A DNA stretch of 64,000 bases from JAXMHB01 sp046346965 (GCA_046346965.1 JAXMHB010000006.1:62001-126000); one strand, 5' to 3'; counted from the stretch's first letter, positions 1-9,003 are shown. Notes: a model not told the origin generated them from the letters alone. Numbers and translations are program-made.

Positions 1-1833
1 ACTGGCGATCTCGGGCAGCCGCGCCAACTCGGCGCCGAGTTCACCCAAGACCTGATTGGTGCGCTCCAGCGGCGTGCCCTCGGGCATATCGAGGACCACC
101 TGGAACTCGGACTTGTTGTCGAAGGGCAGCATCTTCAGCACCACCGCCTCGATCAGCGCGAGCCCGGCCGACGCGCCGACCAGGCCGATGACGCCGACGA
201 ACAGCCAACGCCGCCGACGCGGCGCCGCAGCGCCGGCCAGGAAGGGTCGCAGCACCCGTTCGAAGGCGCGGCCCAGACGCGTCGGACCGCCCTCGCCAGC
301 GTGGTGCTGGTGGCGGATCAGCTTCAGTGACAGCCACGGCGTGACGATCAGCGCCACTGCCAGCGACAGCAGCATGCCGACGCTGGCATTGATCGGGATC
401 GGCCGCATGTACGGGCCCATCAAGCCGCTGACGAAGGCCATCGGCAGCAGCGCCGCAATCACCGTGAAGGTGGCGAGGATGGTCGGCCCGCCGACTTCAT
501 CGACGGCGCCGGGGATGGCTTCGCGCAGGCTCTTGCCGCCCAGCGCCATGTGGCGATGGATGTTCTCGACGACGACGATGGCATCGTCGACCAGGATGCC
601 GATCGAGAAAATCAGCGCGAACAGGCTCACGCGATTGATCGTGAAGCCCATGAAATAGGAGGCCGCCAGCGTCAGCGCCAGCGTCAGCACCACCGCCGCG
701 CCCACCACGATCGCCTCGCGGCGGCCGAGCGCGAACAGCACCAGCAAAACCACCGACAAGGTCGCGAACACCAGTTTCTGGATCAGCTTCTGCGCCTTGT
801 CGGTGGCGGTCTGGCCGTAGTCGCGGGTGATTTCGTACTGCACGCCCTCGGGAATGATGACGCCGCGCAACGCGGCCAGGCGCGTGCGGATCGCCTCGGT
901 GATGTCGGCGGCGTTGCTGCCGGGCTTCTTGGCCACGGCGATGGTCACCGCCGGCGCCGTTTGCTGGCTGCCGCCGGGCCGGTGCCAGACGTAGCGCGTC
1001 GGCAGGTCCGCACCCTGAGTCACCTCGGCCACATCCGAGAGATACACCGGCTGGCCATTGCGCAGCCCGATCACCAGTCCGGCCACCTCGCTCTGGTCCG
1101 CCAGGAAGCGCCCCGCCGTCAGCGGCAATTCCTGGCCGCCACTGACCTGATGGCCAGCCTGGGTGACCACGTTCGCGGCCGCCAGCGACTGCGAGAGCTC
1201 GTCGATGGTCAGCCCGTAGGCGGCCATGCGCGTGGCATCCAGCTCCACCACCACCGCACGGTCGGGCGCGCCGATCGTGTAGACATCACGCGTGCCCGGC
1301 ACACGCTTCAATTCCGCCTCCAGCGTATGCGCCACCGCGCTCAACTCCAGCGCGCCGCGGTCGGCATCGTCAGTCCACAGCGTGACGCTCATGACCGGCA
1401 CATCGTCGATGCCCATCGGCTTGATCAGGGGCTGGCCGACGCCGAGGCCGGCGGGCACCCAGTCCTGGTTCGAGTACACCTGGTTGTACAGGCGCACGAT
1501 CGCATCACGGCGCGGCTCGCCGACGATGAACTCGACGGTGATCGCCGCCATGCCGGGACGGCTGATCGAGTAGACGTGCTTGACGCCCTCGATCTCGCTC
1601 AGCTTCTGCTCCAGCGGCACCGCCACCAGATTCTCGACATCGGCCACATCGGCGCCCGGAAAGGGCACAAACACGTTGGCGAAGGTCACCTCGATCTGCG
1701 GCTCTTCCTCGCGCGGCGTGATCAGGGTGACGCCAATGCCGAGCAAGAGCCCGGCGAGCGCCAGCACCGGCGTCAGCGGGTTGGCGAGAAAGGCGCGCGC
1801 CAGACGCCCGGAGAAACCGAGCGACTCACTCAT
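1..1833 (-). CDS. RND efflux permease, AcrB/HAE type (partial, C-terminal part off the left edge)
   Basis: Inner-membrane proton/drug or metal antiporter subunit of a tripartite efflux pump. The reading frame starts at an ATG (complement of 1831-1833) and is open to the left edge, giving about 611 residues of an expected 1000 or more. The N-terminus MSESLGFSGRLARAFLANP leads into the first membrane helix, followed by the periplasmic pore domain. The TM4 motif GILVDDAIVVVENIHRHM lies near residue 415, with the paired aspartates used for proton relay in this superfamily. The start overlaps the stop of the adaptor gene by 8 bp, so the two are translationally coupled. The substrate cannot be told; the sequence is not of the CzcA signature type that I can recognise. 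Confidence 0.93.
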   Translation of the reverse strand, partial: MSESLGFSGRLARAFLANPLTPVLALAGLLLGIGVTLITPREEEPQIEVTFANVFVPFPGADVADVENLVAVPLEQKLSEIEGVKHVYSISRPGMAAITVEFIVGEPRRDAIVRLYNQVYSNQDWVPAGLGVGQPLIKPMGIDDVPVMSVTLWTDDADRGALELSAVAHTLEAELKRVPGTRDVYTIGAPDRAVVVELDATRMAAYGLTIDELSQSLAAANVVTQAGHQVSGGQELPLTAGRFLADQSEVAGLVIGLRNGQPVYLSDVAEVTQGADLPTRYVWHRPGGSQQTAPAVTIAVAKKPGSNAADITEAIRTRLAALRGVIIPEGVQYEITRDYGQTATDKAQKLIQKLVFATLSVVLLVLFALGRREAIVVGAAVVLTLALTLAASYFMGFTINRVSLFALIFSIGILVDDAIVVVENIHRHMALGGKSLREAIPGAVDEVGGPTILATFTVIAALLPMAFVSGLMGPYMRPIPINASVGMLLSLAVALIVTPWLSLKLIRHQHHAGEGGPTRLGRAFERVLRPFLAGAAAPRRRRWLFVGVIGLVGASAGLALIEAVVLKMLPFDNKSEFQVVLDMPEGTPLERTNQVLGELGAELARLPEIAS

Positions 1834-2890
1834 GGCGGCCCGACCCGGCGCGCAGCGCGGCGCCTGCGGCGAGCGGATCGAGCGCGATCTGCTCGCCCGC
1901 GCTCAGGCCGGCGAGCACTTCCACCCGATCCCCAAAGCGATGCCCCAGCCGCACTTGTCGCAGCAGCAGGCCTTGCGGACCGGCCACGTACACGGCGTGG
2001 ACTTCGCTGCGGCGCACCAGCGCCGCTTGCGGCAGCAGCAGACGTTCGCCCTCGCCCACCGCAAACGCGACCTTGGCGGTCATTCCCGGATGCAAGCCGG
2101 TCTCTTCCTCGGGCAGTTCCACGCGCACCTTGAAGGTGTGCGACTGCGGATCGGCATAGGGGAAGACGGTGACCTTGCTGGCCTCGACGCGACGGCCGTC
2201 GCCCAACAGCACGCTGGCTTTGAGTTCGGCGCGGATGGCGGCAATATCGCTCTGCGGCAACTCGACATGCACGCGCAGGCGCCCCAGCGACAGCCCGGAG
2301 ATCAAGGGCTGGCCCGGGCGCACCGCCTCGCCCACCTGCACATGGCGGGCAGTGACGATGCCCGAGTACGGCGAGCGGATGACGGTGTAATCCACCTGTT
2401 CACCGGCGCTCTGCACGCCGGCCTGCGCGGCCTCCAGCGCCGCCCGCGTGGCATCGCGCCGCGCCAGCGCCTGATCCAGCTGCGCCTTGGCCACCAGCTT
2501 GCGATCGTAGATGTCCTGGATGCGCCGATACTCGGCCTCGGCCTCTTTCGCCGAAGCCTGGGCCGCGCGCAGCTGCGCCTCGGCCTGGCGGCGCGCCGAT
2601 TGCTGCTCGACATCGGTGAAGCGCACGACCACCGCGCCAGCCGGCACGTAGTCATCGACGTCGTACGGCAACTCCACTACCCGACCGGCGGTCTGCGCCG
2701 ACAGCGTGGCCTGATTCACCGCCTCGACCACGCCGTCCCACACGCGCTCGCGCGCCGCCTGTTCGGGCGCAACCGTCCACAGCTGCAAATCCGCGGGAAC
2801 GGCCGCAGCAGGCGCCGGCGTGGGCGCCTCGCCGCCGCAGCCGGCAAGGGCGGACAGCAACAGCAGCACGCTCAGGGTCGATCGGTTCAT
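1826..2890 (-). CDS. RND efflux periplasmic adaptor (membrane fusion lipoprotein, HlyD family)
   Basis: This 354-residue protein bridges the inner-membrane permease and an outer-membrane channel. It begins with a lipoprotein signal whose lipobox is LAGC (Cys18). A biotinyl-lipoyl-like half (AGRVVELPYDVDDYVPAGAV) follows, then a coiled-coil hairpin at roughly residues 95-165 rich in Ala, Glu, Gln and Arg, a second lipoyl half (SPYSGIVTARHVQVGEAVRPG), and beta-barrel domains. It sits between a DUF2892 gene (1 bp gap) and the permease (8 bp overlap) in one operon. No outer-membrane factor gene is present in the window, so it probably uses a shared TolC-like channel. Confidence 0.93.
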   Translation of the reverse strand: MNRSTLSVLLLLSALAGCGGEAPTPAPAAAVPADLQLWTVAPEQAARERVWDGVVEAVNQATLSAQTAGRVVELPYDVDDYVPAGAVVVRFTDVEQQSARRQAEAQLRAAQASAKEAEAEYRRIQDIYDRKLVAKAQLDQALARRDATRAALEAAQAGVQSAGEQVDYTVIRSPYSGIVTARHVQVGEAVRPGQPLISGLSLGRLRVHVELPQSDIAAIRAELKASVLLGDGRRVEASKVTVFPYADPQSHTFKVRVELPEEETGLHPGMTAKVAFAVGEGERLLLPQAALVRRSEVHAVYVAGPQGLLLRQVRLGHRFGDRVEVLAGLSAGEQIALDPLAAGAALRAGSGRHE

Positions 2891-2891
2891 G

Positions 2892-3095
2892 TCAGCGGAA
2901 TGCCTGTCCGGCGGGGAGACCGGTCTTCTTCAGGATGATGGCCAAAGGACAGAAGCCCGTGAAGGCCGCCTGAAACAGATTGAGGCCGACGAAGGCCGTC
3001 AGCAGCAGCCACCAGGGCGAAACAAAGTGCGCCAGCGCCAGACTGATCAGCACAACAATGCCGGCAAAGGCCATGACGAAGCGATCGATATTCAT
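2892..3095 (-). CDS. DUF2892 (YgaP-like) small inner-membrane protein
   Basis: A 67-residue protein with two hydrophobic helices (roughly residues 8-25 and 28-50) and the family feature TGFCPLAIILKKTGL near the C-terminus, where Cys-Pro is typical. DUF2892 domains are often found near or fused to rhodanese and sulfur-handling proteins. I chose the ATG at 3095, because AAGAGG lies 5 nt upstream of it; a GTG two codons upstream (3101) is the alternative. The gene lies directly between the sulfide:quinone oxidoreductase and the efflux adaptor, which suggests one sulfide-responsive operon (inference). Confidence 0.85.
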   Translation of the reverse strand: MNIDRFVMAFAGIVVLISLALAHFVSPWWLLLTAFVGLNLFQAAFTGFCPLAIILKKTGLPAGQAFR

Positions 3096-3166
3096 AAGCA
3101 CCTCTTGATGTAGGTGTTGCTAATATAAAGGCGCAAGCACCGGATGCAAGCCGCTGTGACCTGCTG
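3096..3166 (-). promoter_or_regulatory. Possible leader/operator between sqr and DUF2892
   Basis: On the minus strand this gap reads TTAGCAACACCTACATCAAG just before the DUF2892 start. The sqr upstream region (about 4460-4495) contains TTAGCGATAACTGATGTAAG, which agrees at about 12 of 20 positions. This could be a shared regulator site or chance. No regulator gene is adjacent, so the call is weak. Confidence 0.2.
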
Positions 3167-4438
3167 TTACTTGAGCTTGTCGATGCCGAGCGCCTTCAGC
3201 ACGTATTTCTCATAGATCGGCTCGGTGTTGCCGCTCTTCATCTTCGACAGGAAGTACTTCTCGAAGGCGATCTTGGCCAGATGCACCCACTTGCCCACCT
3301 TGGCCCAGGTGACGTTGCGCGGCGGGATCTGCGGAATGGCGACGAAGGCGGCCCCGGTGTCGCCCATGTCGGCGAGGCAGATGGCGTTCCAGGTGGCTTG
3401 CGCGGTCTGCGCTTCACCAGCAATCGCCGAGCGGATGTTGGCGACGATCGCGGTGACCATGGACTCAATCATGAAGCCGGTCTTCGGCGTCCCCACGGGT
3501 ACCGGCGTGGCCTCCACCGGCGGAATCGCGACACAGACGCCGGCCGCGTAGATGTAGGGATACTTCGGGTTGGCCTGATGTTGATCAACCACCACGAAGC
3601 CGCGCGGATTGCACAGGTCCTTGACCGCCGCCACCGCCGGCACGCCGGTGAACGGCGGCATCAGCATGGCGTACTTGAAGGGCAATTCGTGCTCGCGCAG
3701 CACCTCGCCGCGCTCGCTGTGCTCGACCGCCACCAGCTTGCCCGACTGGCACTCGCGCACCTTGCAGTTGGTGAGCCACTTGATGTGGCGCTGGCGGAAC
3801 TCGCTCTCCAGCAGTCCCTTGGAGTCGCCGACGCCACCCAGACCCATATGGCCGACGTAAGGCTCGCTGCTGACGTAGGTGATCGGCACGCGGTCACGCA
3901 GCTTGCGCTTGCGCAGATCGGCGTCGAGGATCATCGCGAACTCATAAGCTGGACCGAAGCAACTGGCGCCAGCCACCGCACCGATGACCACCGGTCCCGG
4001 GTCCTTCAGAAAGGCCTCGTAGGCCGCCCAGGCGCTCTGCGCGTGCGGCGTTGTGCAGATCGACTGCGTATGTCCCTGCACGGGCCCCAGACCCGGCACC
4101 TCATCGAAGGCCAGTCGCGGGCCGGTGCAGATGATCAGATAGTCGAAGTCGATGCGCTGCCCGTCGGCGGTGGCAACCTGTTTGCCGGCGGCGTCGATCT
4201 CGGTGGCCGCCTGCCCGATGAAGTCGATCTGCTTGCGCGCCAGATAACCGGCGACATCGACCTCGATATCGGCGGGCTTGCGCCAGCCCACCGCCACCCA
4301 GGGATTGGACGGGGTGAACGAGAAGCGCGGGCCGTCGCCGATGACCGTGATTTTGTGACCCGGTCCCAGCGCGCCGCGCAGTTCATAAGCGGCGCTCATG
4401 CCGCCGATGCCAGCGCCCAGAATGACGATATGTGCCAT
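3167..4438 (-). CDS. sqr: Sulfide:quinone oxidoreductase, type I
   Basis: FAD-dependent membrane-associated enzyme that oxidises sulfide to sulfane sulfur/polysulfide and reduces quinone. The 423-residue product starts with the dinucleotide fold ILGAGIGGMSAAYEL. It carries the three redox cysteines of type I SQR: Cys128 (SICTTPHAQ), Cys160 (GASCFGPAYEFA) and Cys354 (NAICLADMGD). As I recall it, this is essentially the Acidithiobacillus numbering 128/160/356. The quinone-side motif VGTPKTGFMIESM is also present. The ATG at 4438 was chosen because GGGAGGGA stands a few bases upstream; an in-frame upstream Met (4471) would add 11 unlikely residues. The gene is co-directional with DUF2892, 71 bp downstream. 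Confidence 0.94.
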   Translation of the reverse strand: MAHIVILGAGIGGMSAAYELRGALGPGHKITVIGDGPRFSFTPSNPWVAVGWRKPADIEVDVAGYLARKQIDFIGQAATEIDAAGKQVATADGQRIDFDYLIICTGPRLAFDEVPGLGPVQGHTQSICTTPHAQSAWAAYEAFLKDPGPVVIGAVAGASCFGPAYEFAMILDADLRKRKLRDRVPITYVSSEPYVGHMGLGGVGDSKGLLESEFRQRHIKWLTNCKVRECQSGKLVAVEHSERGEVLREHELPFKYAMLMPPFTGVPAVAAVKDLCNPRGFVVVDQHQANPKYPYIYAAGVCVAIPPVEATPVPVGTPKTGFMIESMVTAIVANIRSAIAGEAQTAQATWNAICLADMGDTGAAFVAIPQIPPRNVTWAKVGKWVHLAKIAFEKYFLSKMKSGNTEPIYEKYVLKALGIDKLK

Positions 4439-4605
4439 GGTGCTCCCTCCCAGAAGTGCCTGCGAGCCCACAGCTTACATCAGTTATCGCTAAATTAGTC
4501 TGATACGAAGGTCCAAACGGAAGCCAGCGCCCGCAATGGCGTGCCTTTTCGACCAGCGCCCGCTAGGCTACGGGCCCTTTTTGCGGCGACGCGTGGAGCC
4601 GGACG

Positions 4606-5088
4606 ATGAGCGAACAGAGTCAGAACGTGGTGCGCTTTCACTACAGCGTTGCCGAGGTTGGTCAGGCGCCGGTGGAAAACTCGCGCGGCGGCGAGCCGCT
4701 GGCGATCCTGATGGGCGCCGGCAACATCATTCCTGGCCTCGAGAAGGCGCTGGAAGGCAAGGCGGCCGGCGATCAGTTCCAGGTCACGGTGCCGGCGGAC
4801 GAGGCCTACGGTCAGCGCAACGAGCAACTGGTCCAGCGCATCCCGAAGAAGTACCTGCCGCAAAACGTCACTCTGCGCCCCGGCCAGTCGGTCGTGCTCA
4901 ATACGCAGCAAGGCCCGCGCATGGTCACGATCCTGAAGATGGGCATGAGCGTGGTCGATGTGGACCTCAACCACCCGATGGCCGGCAAGGATCTGGTGTT
5001 CGACATCGAGGTGGTCGAAGTGCGCGCCGCTACCGAGGAAGAGTTGGCCCACGGCCACGTGCATGGCGAGGGCGGGCATCACCACTGA
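4606..5088 (+). CDS. slyD: FKBP-type peptidyl-prolyl isomerase SlyD
   Basis: Cytoplasmic prolyl isomerase/chaperone that also delivers nickel. The product has 160 residues. The FKBP fold is split by the insert-in-flap domain (residues about 65-125). Conserved pieces include NIIPGLEKALEGKAAGD and VPADEAYGQRNE. The C-terminus is histidine-rich (HGHVHGEGGHHH), a short version of the metal-binding tail; E. coli SlyD is longer (196 residues). GGAG lies upstream of the ATG, and a strong terminator follows 23 bp after the stop. It is divergent from sqr. Confidence 0.95.
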   Translation: MSEQSQNVVRFHYSVAEVGQAPVENSRGGEPLAILMGAGNIIPGLEKALEGKAAGDQFQVTVPADEAYGQRNEQLVQRIPKKYLPQNVTLRPGQSVVLNTQQGPRMVTILKMGMSVVDVDLNHPMAGKDLVFDIEVVEVRAATEEELAHGHVHGEGGHHH

Positions 5089-5111
5089 GCCAGACGGCCG
5101 AATCCAGAAAC

Positions 5112-5146
5112 GCACAAAGCCCGGCTCGCGCCGGGCTTTGCGTTTC
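5112..5146 (+). terminator. Rho-independent terminator after slyD
   Basis: Inverted repeat GCACAAAGCCCGGC / GCCGGGCTTTGCG with a TCGC loop, then a short T-containing tail (GTTTC). It lies 23 bp past the slyD stop and before the oppositely oriented 5165-5470 gene, so it may serve both strands. Confidence 0.8.
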
Positions 5147-5164
5147 AGCCTTGGGAAGCAGACC

Positions 5165-5470
5165 TCAGACGACGCGGCGCAGCTTGGGGAGAGCGGCCGG
5201 TTCGCCAAAGATGTCCTGCAATTCGTCGCTGTAGACCTTCGCATGCATCTCTTCGAGCGTGCTGGCGAAGGTCGCCAGACGCTCCGCCGCCCGATCAGCG
5301 AGGAACTGGGGAATTTCCCCGCTGTCGAGCAACTGGCGCAGCAACGCGCGATGACCTTCGTTGAAGCTGGGGTCTTCAAACAGATCAGCCAGCGCGCAGA
5401 GGACGGCCGCTAACGGTCCCGATGACGGGGAACGCAGCGCAAATGCGAGTTCTTGAGAGGGTGATCGCAT
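5165..5470 (-). CDS. Hypothetical protein, 101 residues
   Basis: I do not recognise a family. The product is soluble, predicted mostly helical and acidic in the middle (ALADLFEDPSFNEGHRALLR, SDELQDIFGEP). It has no signal peptide or membrane segment. It is convergent with slyD. An AGGACAGGACGG stretch upstream of the ATG could act as a ribosome site. Coding is supported mainly by position and codon-position GC, so this is a moderate call. Confidence 0.55.
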   Translation of the reverse strand: MRSPSQELAFALRSPSSGPLAAVLCALADLFEDPSFNEGHRALLRQLLDSGEIPQFLADRAAERLATFASTLEEMHAKVYSDELQDIFGEPAALPKLRRVV

Positions 5471-5560
5471 ATCCGTCCTGTCCTTCTGGAGCCCGCTGGG
5501 GAGGTGGGCTCAGGAACGGATATGCAGAGTTTGTGCCAACTCCATCACACTCGCGGGCGA

Positions 5561-6796
5561 TCAGCGCAGGCTGGCGGTCAGCAGCACTGCCGCCAACATC
5601 AGCAGATGCCCCGGCAGGATGCGCTGGTAGTAGGCCGCACCGCCACGGCGGGCAACCGCCAGTTTGGTTAGCAGGTTGGTGCTGAAGGCCAACACCAGCG
5701 CCCATTTCGCATCGGACAAGCCGAGTGTGCCGCCGGTCACCAGTTGCGCCATCGACAGCGCCGCGGCGTGCACATCGGCAAAGCCGGCGCTGGCGGCCGC
5801 GAGCCAGATCGCCTTCGGCCCCAGCCAGGCCTTGAGGCCGGCGGACAGCAGCAGCACGGCAGCAATCAGCGCGGCGAACATCAGCGCGTCACGCGGATCG
5901 AAGGGACGCCCATCGGCGAGCTCAGCCGGATCACCATTGGCATGCGCGCGCCGGGCCAGCCAGGCGGCCGCCGCGACGCCAATCAGCGCCGCCACCGCCA
6001 GCATCGGCCACACCACCCGCAGCAGCGCCAGCGACGTGCCGGCCAGCAACGCCGTCAGCAGGATCGCGGTGGCGATGCTGGAAGCCATGCCGGCGGCCGC
6101 CGCGGAATCCACCCGCTCCGGTTGACGCTGCGCGCGCTGGCCCATCGCGGCGATGGTGGCCGCGCTGGAGACAAAGCCGCCGACGAAGCCCGCCAGCGGC
6201 AGACCGATACGCGCGCCGAACACCCGCAGGGCAACGTGGCCGGCCGCGCCGATCGCCATGATCAGCACCACCAGCGTCCAAAGTTTGCGGATCTCAATCA
6301 CGCCCCAGGGATCGATGGTGCCAGCCGGCAGCAGCGGCAGCACGATCAGGGCGGAGGCCAGCAGCAGCAGACCGTCGTGGATCTCCTGCGGGGTCAGCAT
6401 TTGCTGGGCAAAGTGGTGCAGGCGCGATTTGCCCGCCAGCAGGATCGCTACCGCGACTCCGAGCGCACCGGCCACCAGCGACTCGTCCTTGGCCATCACG
6501 CCCAGCAGATAGGTCATCACCAGCGCGATTTCGGTGGTCAGGCCGGGATCGCTGTTGCTGCTGCGCACATAGGCCAACAGCGCCGCCGCGGCGACGAACA
6601 CGCCGGCCAGCAGCATCGCCGGCACGCCCAGATGCGCTCCGGCGGCGCCCATCAAGGCCACCAGCGTGAAGGTGCGCACACCGGCGGCGCCGGCGCCATC
6701 GCTCTTGCTGCGTTCGCGCTCGATGCCGATCAGCAGACCAACGCCCGCCGCCACCAGAAACGCAAACGAGACATTCGACAGTTCGGACATCGGCAT
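5561..6796 (-). CDS. MgtC/SapB-type membrane protein with DUF4010 domain
   Basis: Polytopic inner-membrane protein of about 411 residues. The N-terminal third matches the MgtC/SapB pattern (AAGVGLLIGIERERSK, GVRTFTLVALMGAAGAHL). The rest is the DUF4010 region with roughly eight further helices (GGFVSSAATIAAMGQRA, FSTNLLTKLAVA). Function is unknown for this fusion; MgtC domains have been linked to growth at low magnesium in other organisms. The start is taken at the first of two close Met codons (6796, 6790); a more upstream TTG is unlikely. It is divergent from the 6902 gene. Confidence 0.85.
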   Translation of the reverse strand: MPMSELSNVSFAFLVAAGVGLLIGIERERSKSDGAGAAGVRTFTLVALMGAAGAHLGVPAMLLAGVFVAAAALLAYVRSSNSDPGLTTEIALVMTYLLGVMAKDESLVAGALGVAVAILLAGKSRLHHFAQQMLTPQEIHDGLLLLASALIVLPLLPAGTIDPWGVIEIRKLWTLVVLIMAIGAAGHVALRVFGARIGLPLAGFVGGFVSSAATIAAMGQRAQRQPERVDSAAAAGMASSIATAILLTALLAGTSLALLRVVWPMLAVAALIGVAAAAWLARRAHANGDPAELADGRPFDPRDALMFAALIAAVLLLSAGLKAWLGPKAIWLAAASAGFADVHAAALSMAQLVTGGTLGLSDAKWALVLAFSTNLLTKLAVARRGGAAYYQRILPGHLLMLAAVLLTASLR

Positions 6797-6901
6797 GCCG
6801 GCAGCGAGGGTGCCCAGTAGTTGACACCAGTCGATCGTCGCGGGCAACGCCCGGCGGCACGGTGTAAGGTATGGCCGGGCGCACTGGGGAGGAGCGATCC
6901 G

Positions 6902-8161
6902 ATGCGGGCTTTGGGCATCCTGCTGGCGATCCTGCTGGCGATGAGTGCGGTCTACGGACTGGTGCAGCGCACGGGCGATGACAGCGCCCTGGCGCCGGAC
7001 ACGCCTTTGGCGTCCGCAGACACCGCCTCGACGTCCCTCACCGAGACCAGCGCCGAGCCCGAGGCTGCGCCGGTCTCACTGGCCGAGTTTGCCGCGCAGT
7101 GCGCCAGCACGGTTCGCGCCCGCAACCCGCGCGGCCGCGTGCTGCGCATCAATGCCAACCTGCTGGCCGAGCGCTGTTCGGTGATCGTCGAGACCGATGA
7201 GGGCAGCGCGCGCTGGCTGTTCGACTGGCGCGACGCTGACGACGGCTTTGTCCATGAAGGCGAACTGCGTCTGCCGGAGGCCTGGAGCAGCGAGACCCTG
7301 GGCACCACCATCACGGAGGTGGACGCCGCGCCGGCGCGGATCGCGGCCCATATCGATGCGGCCCACGCCACCTACGCCGAGCAATCCACCCAAGACTGGC
7401 TCTACGAAATCATTTACCTGCCCGCCCCGTTCAGCCGTCCGATCGCTTATGTGACGCTGTCGGACACCGGCCCGGAGGCCGAGCCCTACGATGCCTACAC
7501 CGCCATCTACGACGGCGAGCAGGCGCTGCAGGACGCGGCCTACGATCAGGCGATGGCGCTGTATCCGATGACGCGCTTCGAGTTGCGCGAGGACCACAAC
7601 TTCAAGGGCCCCTTGTACGAATCCACGGCGCTGGCCGAGGCCGCCACCTCACTGGAGACCGATCCGGATGCCGGGCCGCCGTCGCCGCTGGCGCGCACTG
7701 CCGAGGACTGCATGCACTGGGTGCATCAACTCAATACCGGCACCCGCCTGCTGCGGGTGGCCTGGAACCGCAAGCGCTGCCATTACCTGCTGGAAAGCGC
7801 GCAGCAACGTGACGACTTTTACCTGCTCACCAGCACCGGACGCGAGGACTACCGCGAGCATCCCAGCGTGGTGCTGGACGCCACCGGACTACCGAATCTG
7901 CTGCTCGATCGCAGCCGCCTGACGAGCGCGCGCGTGCGCGAGCGTCTGGCGCAGGCGATCGCCGCCGGCGCCCATCCTGAGCGCATGGCGGTGTTCTGGG
8001 TGCCGGCCGGCATGGTCTGGCGCTTCGAGGACCAGGACGGCCAGGCGCTGCACCTGGACGAGTCGGGCCAGGTGATTGCGGCACCGGATGCCGTGCCGGT
8101 CACCGCGCTGGAACGCGAGGCCGGCTTTGGCGGCGATCGCCTGCTGCCGCTGGTGAACTGA
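6902..8161 (+). CDS. Hypothetical membrane-anchored/secreted protein, 419 residues
   Basis: I do not recognise a family. The ATG at 6902 has an excellent GGGGAGGAG ribosome site. The N-terminus MRALGILLAILLAMSAVYGL is a signal peptide or anchor. A low-complexity Ala/Thr/Ser/Glu linker follows (to about residue 55), then an acidic, Trp/Tyr-rich extracytoplasmic region. Two similar blocks are visible: AEFAAQCASTVRARNPRGRV at residues about 60-80 and AEDCMHWVHQLNTGTRLLRV near 265-285. Each is followed by CSVIVET or CHYLLES and a run like GLPNLLLDRS, which suggests an internal duplication. It is convergent with the MoxR gene, 5 bp away. Confidence 0.75.
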   Translation: MRALGILLAILLAMSAVYGLVQRTGDDSALAPDTPLASADTASTSLTETSAEPEAAPVSLAEFAAQCASTVRARNPRGRVLRINANLLAERCSVIVETDEGSARWLFDWRDADDGFVHEGELRLPEAWSSETLGTTITEVDAAPARIAAHIDAAHATYAEQSTQDWLYEIIYLPAPFSRPIAYVTLSDTGPEAEPYDAYTAIYDGEQALQDAAYDQAMALYPMTRFELREDHNFKGPLYESTALAEAATSLETDPDAGPPSPLARTAEDCMHWVHQLNTGTRLLRVAWNRKRCHYLLESAQQRDDFYLLTSTGREDYREHPSVVLDATGLPNLLLDRSRLTSARVRERLAQAIAAGAHPERMAVFWVPAGMVWRFEDQDGQALHLDESGQVIAAPDAVPVTALEREAGFGGDRLLPLVN

Positions 8162-8166
8162 GGCGC

Positions 8167-9003
8167 TCAGCGGCGCGCCATGAAAGCGATCTTCTCGAAC
8201 AACTGCACATCCTGCTCGTTCTTCAGCAGCGCGCCGTAGAGCGGCGGGATCGCCTTGCGCTGGTTCTTCTCGCGCAGGGTTTCGGCCGGAATGTCCTCGG
8301 CCAGCAGCAGCTTGAGCCAGTCGAGCAGTTCGCTGGTCGAGGGCTTCTTGCGCAGACCCGGCGTCTCGCGCAGCTGGAAGAAGGCGGTCAGCGCCTCGCG
8401 CAGCAAATCCTGCTTCAGGCCGGGATAGTGGACCTCGACGATCGCCCGCAGCGTGTCTTCGTCGGGGAAGCGGATGTAGTGGAAGAAGCAGCGGCGCAGG
8501 AAGGCATCCGGCAGCTCCTTCTCGTTGTTGCTGGTGATGATCACGATCGGCCGACTGGTGGCGCGCACCAGTTCTTGCGTTTCGTAGACGTAGAACTCCA
8601 TCCGATCGAGCTCGCGCAACAGATCGTTGGGAAACTCGATGTCGGCCTTGTCGATCTCGTCGATCAACAGCACCAGCCGCTGCGACGCGGTGAAAGCCTC
8701 CCACAGTTTGCCGGGGACCACGTAGTTGCGGATCTCCGCCGCGCGCGGGTCGCCCAACTGGGCGTCGCGCAGGCGCTTGACGGCGTCGTACTCGTACAGT
8801 CCGTGCTGCGCCTTGGTGGTGCTCTTGATATGCCATTCGATCAGGGGCGCGCCAGCGGCGCGGGCGATTTCCTGCGCCAGCAGCGTCTTGCCGGTGCCCG
8901 GCTCGCCCTTCACGAGCAAGGGGCGTTGCAGCGTGATCGCGGCATTCACCGCCAGCTGCAGCTCGCGCGGCGCGACGTAGCGATCGGTTCCTTCAAAGCG
9001 CAT
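8167..9003 (-). CDS. MoxR-family AAA+ ATPase
   Basis: ATPase of the MoxR/RavA class, usually chaperones for insertion or activation of partner complexes. The product has 278 residues. Walker A is GEPGTGKT (residues 33-40), Walker B is LVLLIDEIDK (about 107-116), and sensor 1 (IITSNNEKELPDAFLRRCFF) with the arginine finger region follows. The start MRFEGTDRYV at 9003 is preceded by GGGGA at 5 nt spacing. No VWA-domain gene, the common MoxR partner, lies next to it, so its client is unknown. It is convergent with the upstream hypothetical gene. Confidence 0.92.
   Translation of the reverse strand: MRFEGTDRYVAPRELQLAVNAAITLQRPLLVKGEPGTGKTLLAQEIARAAGAPLIEWHIKSTTKAQHGLYEYDAVKRLRDAQLGDPRAAEIRNYVVPGKLWEAFTASQRLVLLIDEIDKADIEFPNDLLRELDRMEFYVYETQELVRATSRPIVIITSNNEKELPDAFLRRCFFHYIRFPDEDTLRAIVEVHYPGLKQDLLREALTAFFQLRETPGLRKKPSTSELLDWLKLLLAEDIPAETLREKNQRKAIPPLYGALLKNEQDVQLFEKIAFMARR

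Noticed and set aside
550..2133. Long plus-strand frame of 527 residues
   Set aside because: It is antisense to the RND permease and adaptor, with a composition rich in His, Arg and Gln typical of shadow frames in GC-rich DNA.
3281..4498. Plus-strand frame of 405 residues opposite sqr
   Set aside because: Antisense shadow; sqr on the other strand has complete catalytic motifs.
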